A stretch of DNA of 64,000 bases. Source: Bacillus sp. MUM 116. GTDB taxonomy: Bacteria; Bacillota; Bacilli; Bacillales; Cytobacillaceae. Shown piece after piece: positions 17,123 through 25,437 of this stretch. Positions within the stretch are counted from its first letter, which is position 1. Each line of letters starts with the position of its first letter. Both the position numbers and the translations under genes were made by a program. The stretch spans positions 50,787 to 114,786 of the forward strand of contig NZ_MLYR01000083.1 of assembly GCF_001866655.1 (NCBI RefSeq), in the 5' to 3' direction. The notes under the pieces are model-generated. The model saw only the letters and a list, made by a program, of their open reading frames with translations. It was not told where the DNA came from and ran no database searches.

Positions 17123-18292
17123 TTAACCTTCATTTTTATGATTCACATACCATTGTTCAATCAATGCTGCTGTTAATCTGCCCGTATTAATAAGGTTTTC
17201 AATACTGATACATTCCCTGAATGAATGAATGTTTTGAAATCCTAAACCAAGGGTGATGGTTGTTAGCCCATTTTCATTTAACACGTTTGTATCAGCACCG
17301 CCCAATGTTTCTGTTAAATACGGCTTAACGTTAATATTTTGTGCTGCTTCCAAAGTATTTTTCACAAGAATATGGTCTTCCGGAATATCAAACCCTAGAT
17401 ATTTTTTCTCAATTCGGACATCCACGTTTCCGCCTTTTTTCTCGGCTGCCTGCTTCATGATTTCTTCCATATGTTTCAGCTGGGCATCTAATTTTTCTTT
17501 GGAAAAACTGCGTACTTCACCAGCGACCGTTACACTACCAGGGATAATCGAAGTCAATTCTCCTCCATTAATAATTCCGATATTTGCAAGTGTATCTTCA
17601 TCGATAGCGCCGAGCTTCATGTTCGTTAATCCTTCGGCTGCGATAAGAAACGCACTATTCCCTTCTTCTGCATTCAAAGCGATATGTGCGGCATTCCCGT
17701 GTACTTCCATCCAGATCCGGCTGCTATAAGGACCTTTTAAGATCGTTTGGCCAACATCACCGCTGCTGTCAAAAATATAACCCGTTTTACTCTTCGCCTT
17801 GCTATAGTCCATATAAGTCGCACCAACAAGCCCCGGCTGCTCATTTACAGTTAGAATAAATTCAATTGGCCCATGCGGAACTCCGCTATCAATAATGGCG
17901 CGAATCGCTTCTAAATAAGCTGCTAATGCTGCTCTGTCATCTGCTCCCAAAATTGTCGTACCATCAGAGTAAATCACACCATCTTTAATAACAGGTTTCA
18001 ATCCTTCAGTTGGTAATACCGTATCCATATGAGTTGAGAAAAATAACGGCGGGATTGACGGGTCAGTACCTTCACGCCATGCAACCAAGTTCCCTACTTC
18101 ACCATTAAAGTTTTTGTGAGCCTCATCAAATTCCAAGCTAAAGCCGAGCTCTGGAAGCGCCTTTTTTAAATAATCTGCCACAAGGCTTTCTTTTCCGCTC
18201 GGTGCATTGATTTTTGCCAGTTCTAAAAATAATTCTTGTAATCGTTCTGAATTTACATGTTCCGATGCTTTTGATACTTGATTTGTTTTCAT
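17123..18292 (-). CDS. M20-family metallopeptidase homologue inside the hut operon
   Basis: 389 aa, resembling PepT-like M20 peptidases. Metal-site motifs are STHMD (H88, D90), LGADD (D118), FDSSGD and the C-terminal IHSFRE histidine. The Glu-Glu pair that usually supplies the catalytic base and a metal ligand reads NEQPG here (E151, Q152), so the second Glu appears replaced by Gln. The dimerisation-domain motif AAHAGxxPExG is also altered (AAHIALNAEEG). The gene sits between hutI and hutH, 12 bp before the extended hutI frame, with a clear AGGAGGGG ribosome-binding site. It may cleave histidine-containing peptides, or a non-peptide amide such as a pathway intermediate; the latter is speculation. 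Confidence 0.85.
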   Translation of the reverse strand: MKTNQVSKASEHVNSERLQELFLELAKINAPSGKESLVADYLKKALPELGFSLEFDEAHKNFNGEVGNLVAWREGTDPSIPPLFFSTHMDTVLPTEGLKPVIKDGVIYSDGTTILGADDRAALAAYLEAIRAIIDSGVPHGPIEFILTVNEQPGLVGATYMDYSKAKSKTGYIFDSSGDVGQTILKGPYSSRIWMEVHGNAAHIALNAEEGNSAFLIAAEGLTNMKLGAIDEDTLANIGIINGGELTSIIPGSVTVAGEVRSFSKEKLDAQLKHMEEIMKQAAEKKGGNVDVRIEKKYLGFDIPEDHILVKNTLEAAQNINVKPYLTETLGGADTNVLNENGLTTITLGLGFQNIHSFRECISIENLINTGRLTAALIEQWYVNHKNEG

Positions 18293-18304
18293 AAAAAACC
18301 CCTC

Positions 18305-19555
18305 CTAACGGCTTAGGACAACTTTGCCGTTTTTGATTACTGTTTCTACAATGTTTGTTCCAAGCTCATATGCAATATGCTTATAGGTTGGGACATCCCA
18401 AATCTGTAAATCAGCTAATTTTCCTTCTTCAATCGTACCCCTATCATCGAGTTCAAGTGCCTTTGCCCCGCCATAGGTTGCGGCTTTAATTGCTTCCTCC
18501 ACAGAGAATTGATAGAGTCTGCAGGCAAGGTTTATCACAAATTGCATCGATTGCGTATAACTTGCCGGACAAAGATCGGTTGCCAGCGCCACCTGCATGC
18601 CCAAATCCAGCATTTTTCGTGCATCAAACGGACGTTTATGCCCTACCGCAAAATCAAGAGATGGCATTAAAACTCCTGTAACCTTTGCTTCCGCAAGTTT
18701 TTCCATCACTTCAACAGGTGTATAATTCAGATGGTCGACTGATACCATTTTCATCTCGGCTGCAAGGTCTGTTCCACCAATATAGGAGTAGGCATCCGCA
18801 TGAATTTTTGGTTTCATCCCATATTTCAAACCTGCTTTTAGAATTAATTCTGATTCATCTGCCGTAAAATAACCGTCATCACACCAAACATCGCAAAATT
18901 CCGCAAGTCCCCGTTCCCCTACTAGTGGAATCATCTCATTGATAATGACATCCAAGTATTCTTCTTTCGTTAAATTTTCAGGAAATCCATGGGCACCTAA
19001 AAAAGTATTTAATACATCAAGTGGTGTTTCTTCATTTAGCCTTCTGCTGACCTCTAAAATTTTGATTTCACTTTCTGTCGTTAATCCGTAACCGCTCTTA
19101 CTTTCGACAGTCGTAATCCCATATTCCAGCATGGTCATAAGCCGTTTTTTCGATTGTTCAAACAACTCTTCTGAAGGTCTGTTCCTTGTTAATTCAACCG
19201 TACGATTCGGCCCCATTGATATCCCAAGTTCTTTTAATTTTTCTGGGGTATATCCAGCCACCTTAGCTGCGTATTCCTCAACCCTTGTTCCATAAAAAAC
19301 CAAATGGGTGTGAGAATCGATAAATCCTGGAGCTACCACTTTCCCTTTTGCATCAATAACCTCAGAATCTTCTACTTCAAAGCTTTCTTTTAGTTCCGTT
19401 TCTGTCCCGACACCGGCAATTTTTTCATCCTTGATAGCAACCCATCCATTTTGTAGAACACTAATATCACTCATGCCTTCCCCAGCACATGTAATAACTT
19501 CTGCTGCATTCGTGATTAATAAATCTACCTTTGTTTTCATTTTTGTCCCAGACAT
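18305..19555 (-). CDS. hutI: Imidazolonepropionase
   Basis: Hydrolyses 4-imidazolone-5-propionate to N-formimino-L-glutamate. A 416-aa amidohydrolase-superfamily enzyme of normal length. Metal ligands H82 and H84 sit in GFIDSHTHL; further landmarks are ESKSGYGL, FLGAHGFP, KIHADAY and ATDLCPASYTQSM. The frame is open to 19597, but ATG at 19555 follows GGAGGTTTAAAA and gives the family N-terminus. Product formiminoglutamate needs HutG or a folate-dependent transferase, neither of which is in the window. Confidence 0.95.
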   Translation of the reverse strand: MSGTKMKTKVDLLITNAAEVITCAGEGMSDISVLQNGWVAIKDEKIAGVGTETELKESFEVEDSEVIDAKGKVVAPGFIDSHTHLVFYGTRVEEYAAKVAGYTPEKLKELGISMGPNRTVELTRNRPSEELFEQSKKRLMTMLEYGITTVESKSGYGLTTESEIKILEVSRRLNEETPLDVLNTFLGAHGFPENLTKEEYLDVIINEMIPLVGERGLAEFCDVWCDDGYFTADESELILKAGLKYGMKPKIHADAYSYIGGTDLAAEMKMVSVDHLNYTPVEVMEKLAEAKVTGVLMPSLDFAVGHKRPFDARKMLDLGMQVALATDLCPASYTQSMQFVINLACRLYQFSVEEAIKAATYGGAKALELDDRGTIEEGKLADLQIWDVPTYKHIAYELGTNIVETVIKNGKVVLSR

Positions 19556-19622
19556 TTTTAAACCTCCAAACATTTTCTGTCTTTCCAATGGCTGCAAATT
19601 GTTATGTAACTCTCTTAAAATA

Positions 19623-19666
19623 GCAAAAGAATAGTAGAGACCTGCAAGAGTGTCGATCCCTACTAT
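19623..19666 (-). terminator. Weak hairpin between hutU copy B and hutI
   Basis: Stem ATAGTAG (19631-19637) / CTACTAT (19660-19666) with additional pairs inside and TTCTTTTGC downstream on the minus strand. It may reduce read-through from hutU copy B into hutI, M20 and hutH. Confidence 0.45.
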
Positions 19667-19683
19667 CCAGTTTTATTCCACTA

Positions 19684-21405
19684 TTAAGCCTTTACATCTT
19701 CTTTTTCTAAATCTTTTGGGCCGAATGTTGCTTTAGGTGACCACCATAATGGTACTTTGATGCTTTCTTCGGTAAGTTTTCCTTTTCCGTTCGCAACATC
19801 GCGTGCAGTTTCATAGCCTGCCTGAGCGTGTCGGATAACCCCGATTCCGGAGTCGACCGTCATTGCCACTTCTAGTCTCATATCAGATTCTGCCGTTCCG
19901 TCAGCAATCATCGTAACACCGGTATGAACTGCTTCACCCATGGAATAGTTCGCTTGAAGGGCAATCAAATCACACATGCCAACAGCGTTTAATAGCCCGT
20001 TCAATACCGGCCAGTCAGAGATTAAATCACCGCCGTCCTTCATGTTTTCAGATTCAAATGTTGGGTTCACGATGGAACCGGAGTCTAAGTTGTCACGCGA
20101 GAACGCAACCGGTCCGGCAAGTTCGCCTTTTCGAATCATGTCATTTACTTTTAATGCGAACTTCTTACGCTGACCAAAGCCCATGTAACAAATACGTGCA
20201 GGTAAGGCTTCGATTGGAATATGCTTCATCGCAAGCTTGATCCAGCGCGTTACAAGCAGATCGTCGGAGAACTCTTCAAGAATCATTTCATCGATTTTGC
20301 GTAAGTCTTCTGCTTCACCAGATAGACATACCCAGCGGAAAGGTCCACGACCTTCACAGAATAATGGACGAATGTATTCTGCAACGAATCCTGGAAGACG
20401 TTTTGCTTCTTTTTCATCCATACCTGCATCGATACACTCTTTACGGATGCTAGTACCATATTCGAAAGATTTAACACCCAGGTCTAAGAATTTGATTAGC
20501 GCCTTCAACTCACGAATCATGGTCGCGCGGGCTTTTTCTAAATAAAGCTCACGGTTTATGTCACGTAGTTCTTCCGCTTCAGCAACTGTGTAACCAGATG
20601 GCAGATAAGAAATTGGATCATGCGCAGGTGTCATGGATGTAGTAATGTCTGGTAACCATCCAGATTGAAGTACTTGCTCAAAAATATCAGCAGCATTCCC
20701 GACAACCGCAATACCTAAAGGCTTTTTCGCTGCAGCATATTCTTTTGCCAACACAATAGCTTCATCCAATGAATCTACTAAAACATCAATAAATTTCTTT
20801 TCAATCCGGCGATTAATAATGTCTACGTTGGAGTCACAAAGGATGGCTACTCCGCCATGCATGGTCATTGCTCTTGTTTGGTTACCACCCATGCCGCCTG
20901 CACCTGCTGTTAATAAGATTTTCCCAACAAGTGAGTCATTATAATGAAGACGAGCAATCGCGGAAAGTGTTTCAAAAGTTCCTTGGATAACGCCTTGTGT
21001 TCCGATATATTCCCATGGTGCTGCTGTATAGTTTGCATACATGGTTAAGTTTTTATCTTGAAGATCATAGAATGTTGGCCAGTCAGCTTTCATAATATTG
21101 GTCGTAGCCATAACAACGGTTGGAGCATATTTATGTGTTTTGAAAATCGCAACTGGCATTCCGGATTGAACAACAAGTGTTTCATCATCTTCGAGTTCTT
21201 TTAATGATTTAACAATCGCATGATAGGACTCCCAGTTCCGCGCAGCTTTACCGATTCCACCGTAAATGACTAGTTCTTCCGGCTTCTCTGCATTCTCCAT
21301 GTTGTTTTCAAGCATCCTAAGGATTGATTCTTGTCTCCAGCCCTTACAACGAAGCTCAGGTCCTCTTTGTGCTTTAACTGAATATAAGATTTCTGGTTTT
21401 GACAT
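19684..21405 (-). CDS. hutU: Urocanate hydratase, copy B
   Basis: The second 573-aa urocanase in the window, about 96.5 percent identical to copy A by hand count (20 differences). The same NAD-region and active-site motifs are present (TAGAGGMGGNQ, ARICYMGFGQRKK), so it should be active. Differences cluster at residues 218-294, for example AEYAAAGKPLGIGV versus KEYAAAKKPLGIAV, and both protein and DNA diverge more there than in the flanks. It is the first gene of hutU-hutI-M20-hutH and is driven by a sigma-54 promoter with the same architecture as copy A. The duplication therefore includes the promoter region. Confidence 0.94.
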   Translation of the reverse strand: MSKPEILYSVKAQRGPELRCKGWRQESILRMLENNMENAEKPEELVIYGGIGKAARNWESYHAIVKSLKELEDDETLVVQSGMPVAIFKTHKYAPTVVMATTNIMKADWPTFYDLQDKNLTMYANYTAAPWEYIGTQGVIQGTFETLSAIARLHYNDSLVGKILLTAGAGGMGGNQTRAMTMHGGVAILCDSNVDIINRRIEKKFIDVLVDSLDEAIVLAKEYAAAKKPLGIAVVGNAADIFEQVLQSGWLPDITTSMTPAHDPISYLPSGYTVAEAEELRDINRELYLEKARATMIRELKALIKFLDLGVKSFEYGTSIRKECIDAGMDEKEAKRLPGFVAEYIRPLFCEGRGPFRWVCLSGEAEDLRKIDEMILEEFSDDLLVTRWIKLAMKHIPIEALPARICYMGFGQRKKFALKVNDMIRKGELAGPVAFSRDNLDSGSIVNPTFESENMKDGGDLISDWPVLNGLLNAVGMCDLIALQANYSMGEAVHTGVTMIADGTAESDMRLEVAMTVDSGIGVIRHAQAGYETARDVANGKGKLTEESIKVPLWWSPKATFGPKDLEKEDVKA

Positions 21406-21449
21406 TCATAATTCCTCCTCGATTATATGTTGTTCTCGTTTTTATACAA

Positions 21450-21466
21450 TGCAAGTACCGTGCCAA
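21450..21466 (-). promoter_or_regulatory. Sigma-54 promoter of hutU copy B operon
   Basis: The minus strand reads TTGGCACGGTACTTGCA, an exact TGGCAC-N5-TTGCA match. It lies 45 bp upstream of the hutU ATG, almost the same offset as for copy A. Confidence 0.9.
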
Positions 21467-21585
21467 ATTGGTTGAATTGATTAAATTTCCCGTCATTTCA
21501 TCCAAAAAGCTGCTAAATAAACCTATTTTTCTTGAATCCGTTTCCTATTCATCTTTTTAAGAATGAACAATCTTACCCCAAAAAC

Positions 21586-21600
21586 GCAGATGTTTTTTGC
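21586..21600. promoter_or_regulatory. Activator-type site B1, GCAGAT-N5-TTGC
   Basis: GCAGATGTTTTTTGC, about 122 bp upstream of the -24 element of hutU copy B; compare about 120 bp for site A1. Confidence 0.72.
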
Positions 21601-21663
21601 ATCCATTACCTCTGTTTTGTTCAACATGCGATTAATCCATGTAAACCTTTTCATTTTTATCCT

Positions 21664-21678
21664 GCAGATAAAATTTGC
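21664..21678. promoter_or_regulatory. Activator-type site B2, GCAGAT-N5-TTGC
   Basis: GCAGATAAAATTTGC, 78 bp beyond B1 and only 9 bp from the end of livF. It is identical to site A2, and the following ATGCAGAT extends the match shared with site C2. Confidence 0.75.
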
Positions 21679-21687
21679 ATGCAGATA

Positions 21688-22389
21688 TTATCCAAGGTAT
21701 GCTTTTTTGACCACATCTTTTTCACGCAGATTTGTTGCGCTATCTTGAAAATGGATTTCGCCGTTCTCTAAAATATAGCCGCGGTCTGCTACCGATAAAG
21801 CCATTGTTGCATTCTGTTCAATTAAGAGAATCGTTAAGCCTTCTTGCTTAATTTGATTAATGGTAGAAAAAATGCTTTTTACAACAATTGGGGCCAGTCC
21901 CATGGAGGGTTCATCTAATATAAGCAGCTTGGGTTTACCCATAAGCGCACGGCCAATTGCCAGCATTTGCTGTTCCCCGCCGCTTAATGTACCAGCCATT
22001 TGCTGGCGCCGCTCTGCCAAACGCGGAAACAATTCATAAATCTTCTCAATTTCCTGATGCAAATCTTTTTTCGACACTTTTCTCGCATATGCTCCCATAA
22101 TTAGATTGTTTACCACCGATAATTTTGGAAAAATCCGCCTGCCTTCCGGTACCATGATAATTCCTTCTTTTACAACCTTATGGGGAGCCATCCCATTGAT
22201 CTCTTTCCCTTCATAACGAATCGAACCCTTTGAAGGGATGACACCAGAAATCGCATTAACGGTCGTGGTTTTCCCGGCCCCATTTGCCCCGATTAGCGCA
22301 ACCGCCTCTCCTTTTTGGACTTCCAGGGAGAGGCTTCTGACCGCGTGGATACTTCCATATGACACATTAAGTTTATCAATTTGCAGCAT
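21688..22389 (-). CDS. livF: LivF-type ABC transporter ATPase
   Basis: 233 aa, the branched-chain amino-acid (HAAT) family second ATPase. Motifs are Walker A GANGAGKTT, PEGRRIFPKL, signature LSGGEQQM, Walker B LLILDEPSMGL and switch LIEQN. ATG at 22389 (LQIDKLNVSYG) is preferred over the upstream frame extension and overlaps the end of livG by 14 bp. It is the last gene of livK-livH-livM-livG-livF. The family imports Leu/Ile/Val, urea, short amides or other amino acids, so the cargo is open. Confidence 0.92.
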   Translation of the reverse strand: MLQIDKLNVSYGSIHAVRSLSLEVQKGEAVALIGANGAGKTTTVNAISGVIPSKGSIRYEGKEINGMAPHKVVKEGIIMVPEGRRIFPKLSVVNNLIMGAYARKVSKKDLHQEIEKIYELFPRLAERRQQMAGTLSGGEQQMLAIGRALMGKPKLLILDEPSMGLAPIVVKSIFSTINQIKQEGLTILLIEQNATMALSVADRGYILENGEIHFQDSATNLREKDVVKKAYLG

Positions 22390-23164
22390 ATTCGCTCTCC
22401 CTTTCCTCATCCTCTTTACCGATATAGGCCTCAATCACCAATGGATCGGAAATAATCGCATCGGGCACGTTATCGGCAATTTTTTCACCATGATCAAAAA
22501 CGGCAATACGATTGCATAGCCCCATAACCCAGCCGACATTATGTTCTATCAGGATAACCGTTGTTCCATTCTCTCTTATTTTTAAAATTAGCTCTCCAAT
22601 CTCCTCTGTTTCTTCATCGTTCATTCCCGCAGTCGGTTCATCGAGTAGTAGAAGTTTCGGCTTCGAAACCAATGCCCTGGCAATCTCTACTCTGCGCTGA
22701 TTTCCATATGAAAGACTGCCGGCAAGTTCGTCCTCATATCCATTTAATCCGACAAGCTCCAAAATTTTTCGGCTCTCTTCCCTAACCATCTCTTCTTCTT
22801 TTTTAGCAGACCGAAAGCCCAAAATCGCAGACCAAAGTCCCGTGTGCGTCTTGCCAAACATCCCGACCATGACATTTTCAAGGACTGTTTCATCTTTTAG
22901 CAAACGGATATTTTGAAAGGTTCGCGAAATCCCTAGTTGTGCAATTCGAAAAGGTTTTAATCCCTGAACCGGTTGATTTTCAAAAAGAATTTTCCCTTCA
23001 TTTGGCTTGTAGATCCCTGTTAACATGTTAAAAAATGTTGTTTTTCCTGCACCATTAGGACCGATTAAACCATAAATTTCACCTTGATTTACTTGAAGAC
23101 TTACATCGCTTACCGCCACTAAACCACCAAATCGTTTCGTGATTCCTTCAATTTTAAGCAACAT
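22376..23164 (-). CDS. livG: LivG-type ABC transporter ATPase
   Basis: 262 aa, HAAT-family ATPase with Walker A GPNGAGKTTFFN, the LivG-type LGISRTFQNIRLL loop, signature LSYGNQRR, Walker B LLLLDEPTAGMN and switch LIEHN. The frame is open to 23245, but ATG at 23164 (LLKIEGITKRFGG) starts the conserved domain and overlaps the livM end by 11 bp, as is usual in these operons. Confidence 0.92.
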   Translation of the reverse strand: MLLKIEGITKRFGGLVAVSDVSLQVNQGEIYGLIGPNGAGKTTFFNMLTGIYKPNEGKILFENQPVQGLKPFRIAQLGISRTFQNIRLLKDETVLENVMVGMFGKTHTGLWSAILGFRSAKKEEEMVREESRKILELVGLNGYEDELAGSLSYGNQRRVEIARALVSKPKLLLLDEPTAGMNDEETEEIGELILKIRENGTTVILIEHNVGWVMGLCNRIAVFDHGEKIADNVPDAIISDPLVIEAYIGKEDEERESEYAAN

Positions 23165-24107
23165 ATTCACCACCCTTTTCTGGCTTCTTTTTGCGAGGTG
23201 ATTTGAACAATACCTTTTTCGTATTATTTTTGCCAAATATTCCATTTGGCCGATAACGCATCATCACGACCATCAACAATCCGTAAAGCATCATCTTATA
23301 CATATCCAGATATTTCATATCGATAAAGGTAAATTGGAATAAACGGAACATCTCAGGCAGTAAATAGAGAACACCAACGCCAAAGAGGGTTCCACGGATA
23401 CTGCCCAGGCCCCCAATTACCACCATACTTAAGATTGTCGCAGAAATCGAAAAACCAAAGGAATCCGAGCTGATATAGCTAACTTTATGTGCAAACAAGG
23501 CCCCAGCCGCCCCGGCATACGCACCGCCGATCGCAAACACCAATACCTTGTAATAGGTGGTATTGATTCCCATTGATTGGGCGACAATGTCATCTTCACG
23601 GATAACCATCCAGGCACGGCCAATTCGTGACTGGGTCATTTTTCTAACTGCATATATCCCAATTAGCAGGACAATAAGCAGGAAAATTAAATAACTTACA
23701 TTTTCAAGCTTCATTCCAAATAACGAGGGGGTGGGAATCATATCGATGCCGTACGCACCGCCGGTTATGTTGGCGTTTTTAAAAAAGGATTGGATGATTA
23801 GACCCATTCCCAAAGTGGTAATCGCTAAAAAATCTTCACGAACCCTGAGAGATGGCAAACCTAAAATAGCGCTAATGACAAAGGTAATTAGAATCGCAAG
23901 GAGAATGGCAAGCCACGGGTTTAAATCAGCCTTCGTTGACAGTATCGCTGATGAATAGGCGCCAATACCAAAAAAGGCTGCATGTCCAAGGGATACTTGG
24001 CCCGCATAACCGGTAATCAAATTTAGTCCTAACCCTAGCAAGATATAGATAATTAAGAAAACAACAATATCAACGTAATAAGGATTAAACAAGGTATCCA
24101 CCACCAT
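23154..24107 (-). CDS. livM: LivM-type ABC transporter permease
   Basis: About 317 aa with eight or more hydrophobic segments. LivM features are NLITGYAGQVSLGHAAFFGIGAY... (shown in part), DFLAITTLG, MIREDDIVAQSMGIN (EAA-like loop) and GGLGSIRG. The Lys/Arg-rich C-terminus is cytoplasmic. It pairs with LivH in the membrane. ATG at 24107 or GTG at 24110 are both possible starts, immediately after the livH stop. Confidence 0.9.
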   Translation of the reverse strand: MVVDTLFNPYYVDIVVFLIIYILLGLGLNLITGYAGQVSLGHAAFFGIGAYSSAILSTKADLNPWLAILLAILITFVISAILGLPSLRVREDFLAITTLGMGLIIQSFFKNANITGGAYGIDMIPTPSLFGMKLENVSYLIFLLIVLLIGIYAVRKMTQSRIGRAWMVIREDDIVAQSMGINTTYYKVLVFAIGGAYAGAAGALFAHKVSYISSDSFGFSISATILSMVVIGGLGSIRGTLFGVGVLYLLPEMFRLFQFTFIDMKYLDMYKMMLYGLLMVVMMRYRPNGIFGKNNTKKVLFKSPRKKKPEKGGEYVA

Positions 24108-24110
24108 CAC

Positions 24111-24992
24111 CTACACTTTCTCGACTTTTTTGCCAAACAATCCTGATGGTTTAATTAATAGGATGACAATTAAAATAACAAAGGCGATCGCATCTTTATC
24201 AATGACCATTCCTGAAAGATATCCATCGCTCATCGTTTCCACAAGTCCTAAGATTAATCCGCCGACAATCGTTCCCCCAATGGAACCCAGCCCCCCGAGG
24301 ACCACGACACAAAACGCTTTTAATCCGGGAATGGAACCCATGCTCGGAAATAGGGAATTGTAATTTAATGCAACTAAAACACCGGCAGCTGCAGCCAGGG
24401 CAGAACCTAGCATAAACGTTACGGATACTACCCGATTGGAATTGACCCCCATCAAGGAAGCCGCGCGCATGTCTTGAGCAACAGCCTGAATCGCTAAGCC
24501 CATTTTCGTAAATTTTAGGAAGGCGAATAAAAGTCCAAGTCCAATGACTCCAGCAAGGACAATATAAAATTTATAATTCGTGAGGGAAACAGATTGACTG
24601 AGATGATAGATAGTATTGGTTGTCCCTGTTTCCGGAAACGGCTGGGTATCGGAAGAAAAAATAACTTGGAATAAGTTTTCAAGAAAGATAGCAATTCCGA
24701 CACCGCTGATTAACGTCGTGATGGGGTGCCCCCCGCGAAGTGGACGATAGGCAAAGCGTTCAATCGCCATCCCTAGGAAAGCGGAAACAACCATTGCAAA
24801 AATTAAAGTGACAAGAAATGGTAAATGCAAATACATGATTCCGATCATGGCCGCAAATGCCCCGACCATGTAAATAACGCCATGGGCAAAATGTAATAAT
24901 TTCAGGACTCCATACACCATTGTTAAGCCAACAGAGACAAGAATGTAGACAAAACCAATGGCCAACCCGTTTACAAGCTGTTGTGCTAGCAT
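24111..24992 (-). CDS. livH: LivH-type ABC transporter permease
   Basis: 293 aa, HAAT permease with the N-terminal LAIGFVYILVSVGLTMVYG signature and FAHGVIYMVGA. The C-terminal GGLGSIGGTIVGG and the EAA-type AVAQDMRAASLMGVN loop match the family. It has AAAGGAATG upstream. The 445-bp gap to livK contains a tandem repeat array and a terminator-like hairpin, which may lower its expression relative to the binding protein. Confidence 0.92.
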   Translation of the reverse strand: MLAQQLVNGLAIGFVYILVSVGLTMVYGVLKLLHFAHGVIYMVGAFAAMIGIMYLHLPFLVTLIFAMVVSAFLGMAIERFAYRPLRGGHPITTLISGVGIAIFLENLFQVIFSSDTQPFPETGTTNTIYHLSQSVSLTNYKFYIVLAGVIGLGLLFAFLKFTKMGLAIQAVAQDMRAASLMGVNSNRVVSVTFMLGSALAAAAGVLVALNYNSLFPSMGSIPGLKAFCVVVLGGLGSIGGTIVGGLILGLVETMSDGYLSGMVIDKDAIAFVILIVILLIKPSGLFGKKVEKV

Positions 24993-25055
24993 TTTTCACA
25001 TCATTCCTTTCTATTTAAAATTTTTGATTTTATTGTTTTGTGTAATTGGGCAGCT

Positions 25056-25336
25056 ATTGGCGACACTTTAATCCAGAGCTCTCTCATTTTTGTCGCCTAT
25101 ACGGCTTATTGGCGACACTTTGATCCAGATTCCTCTCATTTTGTCGCCTATACGGCTTATTGGCGACACTTTGATCCAGATTCCTCTCATTTTTGTCGCC
25201 TATACGGCTTATTGCCGACACTTTGATCCAGATTCCTCTTATTTTTGTCGCCTATACGGCTTATTGGCGACACTTTGAACCAGATTCCTCTTATTTTTGT
25301 CGCCTAACAAACTTATTGGCGACACTTTGACTCGTT
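25056..25336. repeat. Tandem array of a 52-bp unit with inverted-repeat ends
   Basis: The start GGCGACAC recurs at 25059, 25111, 25162, 25214 (as GCCGACAC), 25266 and 25318, giving five full units of 51-52 bp plus a partial one. Each unit has GGCGACA and, about 35 bp on, TGTCGCC, so GGCGACA/TGTCGCC stems can form within a unit or across the TATACGGCTTATT linker between units. One unit is 1 bp shorter (four T instead of five), and the first and last units are the most diverged. The array lies between livK and livH, inside the transcribed region. There are no unique spacers, so this is not CRISPR. ORFs of about 60 codons reading through it are artefacts of the repeat. Confidence 0.95.
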
Positions 25337-25384
25337 AACTACTAGACTTTGTCTCCAATCAGCGTCATTGATATATGATTATAA

Positions 25385-25414
25385 AAAAGCAAAGAGGTGG
25401 CCAAAGGCCTCCTC
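25385..25414 (-). terminator. Terminator or attenuator between livK and livH
   Basis: Stem GAGGTGGCC (25394-25402) / GGCCTCCTC (25406-25414) with one mismatch and a 3-nt loop, followed on the minus strand by TTTGCTTTTTT. It should stop much of the transcription after livK. Confidence 0.78.
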
Positions 25415-25437
25415 CCCCTCTCAAGTCCTCATGAACC

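Noticed and set aside
25038..25278. Two overlapping 62-codon plus-strand ORFs with repeated peptides
   Set aside because: They are translations of the 52-bp tandem repeat, with no ribosome-binding site.
25056..25336. Possible CRISPR array
   Set aside because: The whole 52-bp unit repeats, with no variable spacers, and no cas genes are present.
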